DNA from: Apoderus coryli
Taxonomy: Eukaryota; Arthropoda; Insecta; Coleoptera; Attelabidae
DNA: 64,000 nucleotides
Reading direction: 5' to 3'
NCBI GenBank assembly: GCA_911728435.2
Contig: OU452201.1
Span: forward strand, 16,306,001 to 16,370,000
Shown here: positions 60,388 through 64,000 of the stretch, one piece after another
Position numbering within the stretch: position 1 is the first letter of the stretch
Layout of the letters: the number at the start of each line of letters is the position of its first letter
The notes under the pieces: model-generated
Databases searched by the model: none
What the model saw: only the letters and a program-made list of their open reading frames with translations
Told to the model about the DNA's origin: nothing
Translations under genes and position numbers: made by a program

Positions 60388-60687
60388 GTATACATTCAAA
60401 AAGGCACTAGTGAGGTAATATACGTCTTTATCGCACTGAAAATAGTGTCAAATCGTACCTATTACATTACAGTTGTTAAAATCTCTTACCGCTAGCATCG
60501 TAGCGTTACGTAAACAGTACGTAAGAGAACGATGGAAGTATACATTCAAAAAGGCACTAGTGAGGTAATATACGTCTTTATCGCACTGAAAATAGTGTCA
60601 AATCGTACCTATTACATTACAGTTGTTAAAATCTCTTACCGCTAGCATCGTAGCGTTACGTAAACAGTACGTAAGAGAACGATGGAA
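60388..60687. repeat. Perfect tandem duplication of a 150-bp unit
   Basis: Units 60388-60537 and 60538-60687 look identical base for base. Each holds nested inverted repeats (cgctagcatcgtagcg inside a cttac/gtaag stem) and cactagtgaggtaatatacg. The region just upstream (60361-60387) has a related phrase (accgcactagtgtatggtaa). Confidence 0.9.
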
Positions 60688-61040
60688 GTATGACACTATA
60701 ATCTTTACGATTTTCTGTTCGTGTTTCCATGAGATTCGTTATCAGTTTTTTTTTGCGTGAGCATCTTAAAGATTAAAATACGAAGTGATAACAAACTGAT
60801 AACGAATGTATTGCGATTAATTTAAAAATTCGATATAGATAGAGATCCTCTTAGAAATACTTACGTTTTGGGTTCCACCGATTACGATAATTATGTTTTG
60901 CAAAAGTGTAGGTGCGTCTGTACCTTTTATAAGAGCGTTGAACTATTTTTTTTTGTTTCAGAAAAATATGGTTTCACAATTATGTGAACTTGACATGAGA
61001 GGGTGTTTTTGATTTCATGGAATAGGGAATAAGCGTAAAA
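60688..61040. other. Non-coding stretch
   Basis: An inverted pair (gagattcgttatcagttttt near 60731 and aacaaactgataacgaat near 60790) forms an imperfect hairpin. No gene seen. Confidence 0.35.
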
Positions 61041-61530
61041 AATAAAAATTCTTTGAATATTTCACCGAAAAATACGCTAAAACTGCTTCTTTAATTTCTT
61101 CACCGCTCGTAAATTTGTTCCCAAAGACTTCTTTTTCATTTTTGGCAACAAATACTAATTTCTAGGGGGTGATTTACAATATCGAAGCCCACTTTGTCTA
61201 AGGCAGTCAACGCAATACGACTTTTGTGTACTTGTCCTGCAGGAGCAAAACAACTTTTGTCAATTCTCCTCCGATTGCTTCTTTTAACTGTTCTAAGATT
61301 GAAGCATCGTATAGTATTCTTTAGTTATAGAAACACCTTTACCTATATAATGAATCAATAGCATCGGTTCTGAGACCTAACGATGGTCGCCATGAGCTCT
61401 CCGGATGAAGTGTGACCTTAAACTTCTTGGGTAGGGCTGTGCCTAAATTATACCATTGCATGGAGTTCTGCTGCGACTCAGATTCATAATGATGAACACA
61501 AGTTTCGTCTCCAGTAACAAGCTGGGCTGT
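61040..61530 (-). pseudogene. Mariner (DD34D-type) transposase remnant
   Basis: Read on the minus strand: LVTGDETCVHHYESESQQNS followed by MQW, the signature around the first catalytic aspartate of true mariners; KKFKVTLHPE; decayed ILEQLKEAIGG; VVLLLQDKYTKV (the second D, normally LLHDNARPH); and EVFGNKFTSGEEIKEAVLAYF near the C-terminus. Several stops break it and the third catalytic motif has gone. This is a different mariner lineage from the DD41D copies elsewhere in the window. Confidence 0.75.
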
Positions 61531-63370
61531 TGTTTTGTTGTGCCTTTTTACAGTAGTCTACCGAGAGATAGGGGAGCAGTGTTGCCATTAAAGTTACTGC
61601 CCGGGAAATTCAAAAAGTCACGGGCTTATCACACCACCCTATGTAATAATTACTCTTTCGAGTTCTATAGAAATTCTTAAAGATGATCAAACATGTTTCG
61701 AAGCTACTAACTTTAACATTAGTGGTTAAACATTCGATTTTCATGTCTCATATAACACATTTACTCCACTTCAATATGGACTATTTCTTCCACACATGAC
61801 AGCCCAAAATATATATATTTCACACACTCGAAAATTCTCTGTCTCCCTCTTTATCATAATAATAATAATACTGGTATACAAAATGCAACAGCTCACATTT
61901 TTATAACTTCCGGATCAAAAAGATGCCTTTTTATGCTTACACATTCCCTAAATGATGTTTCGTGTGTTCGATATTTGAAAATAGAACCGCTACTTCCGGT
62001 TTCCGGTCGTCATCGTCGCCATCATTGTCGGTATACAATATTATTACATATTACTAGAAAATAATGTTCCTACAAATACACTTTACACGAATAATATATT
62101 TTATGATGAGAAATAAGAAAAGGGGAAGGGCTGAGTAGAGAAAACTAGTTTAGGTAAAACCAATAACTTGGTATTTGGTTTTTTGCTTTTCTACCTCTGT
62201 TTCTCTGTAACACAAGCTTTTTTTCTACTGACGTTATATAATAGCGACTTTTCGATTGTTATTTCAGTTTTGAAATGACATTCTTTTAGGCACAAAAATG
62301 TTCATTGTTTAAAAATATATAACACCACACCCTCAAAGCTCTATATATTTAAGTGTAAAAGTGTGACCTTTTTGTCATTTAGCTTTCTCGTAAGACTGTT
62401 ATTATATTTTTCAAAATAATTTTTGTTGTATTTTTATTAGCTATTTTTTATGTAAATTATTATATTTCGAATAAGATTGGAATTATTTTTATTTTGACCC
62501 CTTTTCCACTATTTACGAACGCCTATGTAAACAAGTTTATTATGATACATTTCATAGGTTATATTCTATCAAAGCTAGAAAAAACTAGTCAATATTTCTG
62601 CTATGTTTGGAAAATATGTTTTTTTGAGTTTTACTCTTTTCGAACGCCAATGTGATCTATTTTTTTATGGTTTATGTTTTAGGTTATACTCTATTAAACC
62701 AATGAAATTATTCGATATTTCGGATAAGTTTAATAAGCATAATTTTTGAACCCTTTTTTAAACCTTTTGCTTACGCTTAATCTGTTAAGTGAGTTTTGAG
62801 TTATCGTGGATTTTTCTGACCCTTTTTTAGATATTTCATAGACGCCTATGGTACATACATTTTTTGTCATGTATGTTGAACACCAATTCAAGTAGGTACC
62901 TACATAAAAGGCTAAATATAACATTTTTACAGTTTATTTTTTTTTACCCTTTTTCTACTATTTATGAATGCCTATATAAACAAATTTCTTTATGCTGCAT
63001 TTTGTAGGTTATCTTATATCAAAACTATACACTGTGTCAAAGATAAGAAACATTCAATCGAACAAATGATCAAATTTTAAAAAAGTTTTCTGAATTATAT
63101 AAAGCCACTGATGATGAGGTTCAAGACCTTGAAACATGTATGGCATTAATGGAATAATTATGTAAGAGAATATTGTCGAGTAGACGACTTTTATTATTAT
63201 TTACAGGTTACAGACCCTATTAGAAGACAATATAACTAAATAAATAAGCTAATAATAATAAACTAATTAATAATACTACAAAAAAAAAGATAAAACTAGT
63301 AAGAAAAATCATAATTTTAATTTTACACATTTATGCAAATAAATATATATAAATACCGATAGTAATAAAA
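61531..63370. other. Non-coding stretch with a degenerate repeat
   Basis: The phrase gaacgcctatgtaaacaa (62515) recurs in degenerate form at about 62640, 62837 and 62965, each followed by a similar ttaggttat segment. A solo MITE start (cactgtgtcaaagataag, about 63031) belongs to the 3773 family. No gene seen. Confidence 0.4.
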
Positions 63371-63377
63371 AGAACTA

Positions 63378-63470
63378 CAGTGACTGGAAAAAAAATTGGG
63401 TAAATGATTAATCGAAAAAAAAACGTATTATTTTCTCAGATTAATGTAAATATAATCGGATGTACATCAT
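63378..63470 (+). pseudogene. Tc1-like fragment interrupted by a second Tc1-like element
   Basis: cagtgactggaaaaaaaatt followed by attattttctcagattaatg and ataatcggatg matches 51911-52040 with an extra deletion. It stops at acatcata, where the next element begins. In the 51.9-kb copy the same place reads acatcatatggtatgg, so the break is an insertion site. Confidence 0.65.
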
Positions 63471-63473
63471 ATA

Positions 63474-64000
63474 CACTATTGGACAAAAGTAGAGCAACAC
63501 TTTCGAAAAATTAGACAAATCTCGATTTTATAATATTAAATGCATGATATCGTATTTAAATACGTCGTGTCTTAAATATCAACGTAGGCTGCTATTATCG
63601 ACGGCAACAGCTTTTTCCAACAATCAAAACAAATGAACTGATATTGACGTAAACTTTTAATACAATATTGTAATGCGTCAAAAGTAAAGCAACATTTTAA
63701 TATTTGCCTAAAAAAGAAAGGTTTTAGTGACAGTAAAGGGTAAAATATTTTTGCCGAGTTTATTTTATGTTTAATTAATATTTCTGTGCTGGATTAATCG
63801 TGCAAAGGGGTATTCCAATTTCGAAAGAATTAAAAAAGAGAGTAGTGATTGCACACCTGTAAGGTACAATACAAGCCCAATTGCAAGACGGTTTGTTTTT
63901 ACCCAGAGACAGCGTATCCCAAATAATTTCAAGTTACAATGAAAGGGGACATTTAGAGAATATGCAGAAATCGGCAAGCTCGAGAAAAACAACAACTAGG
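63474..64000 (+). pseudogene. Tc1-like element, 5' end with transposase start, cut by the window edge
   Basis: The terminus cactattggacaaaagtaga is typical of Tc1-like elements. The coding region begins near 63800 (a GTG where ATG would be expected): RGIPISKELKKRVVIAHL, a stop, then QAQLQDGLFLPRDSVSQII, SSYNERGHLENMQKS and SSRKTTTR, which is the N-terminal helix-turn-helix plus the GRPR-like linker, decayed here. The stop and missing start suggest an inactive copy, but the rest is outside the window. Confidence 0.7.

Overview
The window looks like AT-rich insect nuclear DNA, probably hemipteran-like, although I cannot fix the species. The reasons are one spliced host gene with a recognisable animal protein, many decayed Tc1/mariner, hAT and non-LTR elements, tRNA-derived repeats, satellites, and a pervasive dispersed word (taggtacctac and its parts). 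There is no sign of bacterial gene organisation.

The only host gene I can support is a Sprouty homologue (receptor tyrosine kinase / Ras-MAPK feedback inhibitor) on the minus strand. Its N-terminal coding exon is 23324-23735, with a short 5' UTR segment and an 11-codon upstream ORF up to 23796. Its cysteine-rich Sprouty-domain exon is 17805-18286. The phase-1 junction reads cleanly and predicts a 297-residue protein. The 5.0 kb intron between the exons is largely transposon: a giant palindromic element with a second element in its exact centre (19110-21396), a tRNA-like repeat, and a non-LTR reverse transcriptase remnant. The first exon and promoter are not identified; they could lie further right.

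The rest is a layered transposon graveyard. From left to right: a non-LTR RT tail that cuts a hAT remnant (1-1668); a tRNA-related repeat broken by a MITE (3.5-4.3 kb); an RNase H remnant (7.5 kb); mariner-like and hAT remnants (8-10.6 kb); RT, Tc3-like and MITE pieces (11.6-17.1 kb); the Sprouty gene (17.8-23.8 kb); mariner and hAT pieces and a hairpin-rich repeat (27-31.8 kb); foldbacks and MITEs (33-35 kb); an RT split by a mariner-like element (37.3-39.3 kb); two unrelated tandem arrays on either side of an RT scrap (41.5-43.7 kb); a second palindrome with an element in its exact centre (44.4-44.7 kb); more RT and mariner remnants (46.4-50 kb); and an apparently intact mariner-like element (52.5-54.6 kb). 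The right end holds remnants, foldbacks, a perfect 150-bp tandem duplication and the 5' end of a Tc1-like element cut by the window edge.

The most interesting structures are as follows. Two independent TA-targeting elements each sit at the exact dyad centre of a larger inverted repeat. A complete DD41D-type element has 340-bp inverted repeats in which I see no mismatch. A satellite alternates 143-bp and 139-bp monomers, a dimeric higher-order repeat. A composite repeat joins a tRNA-like promoter region to a hairpin module.
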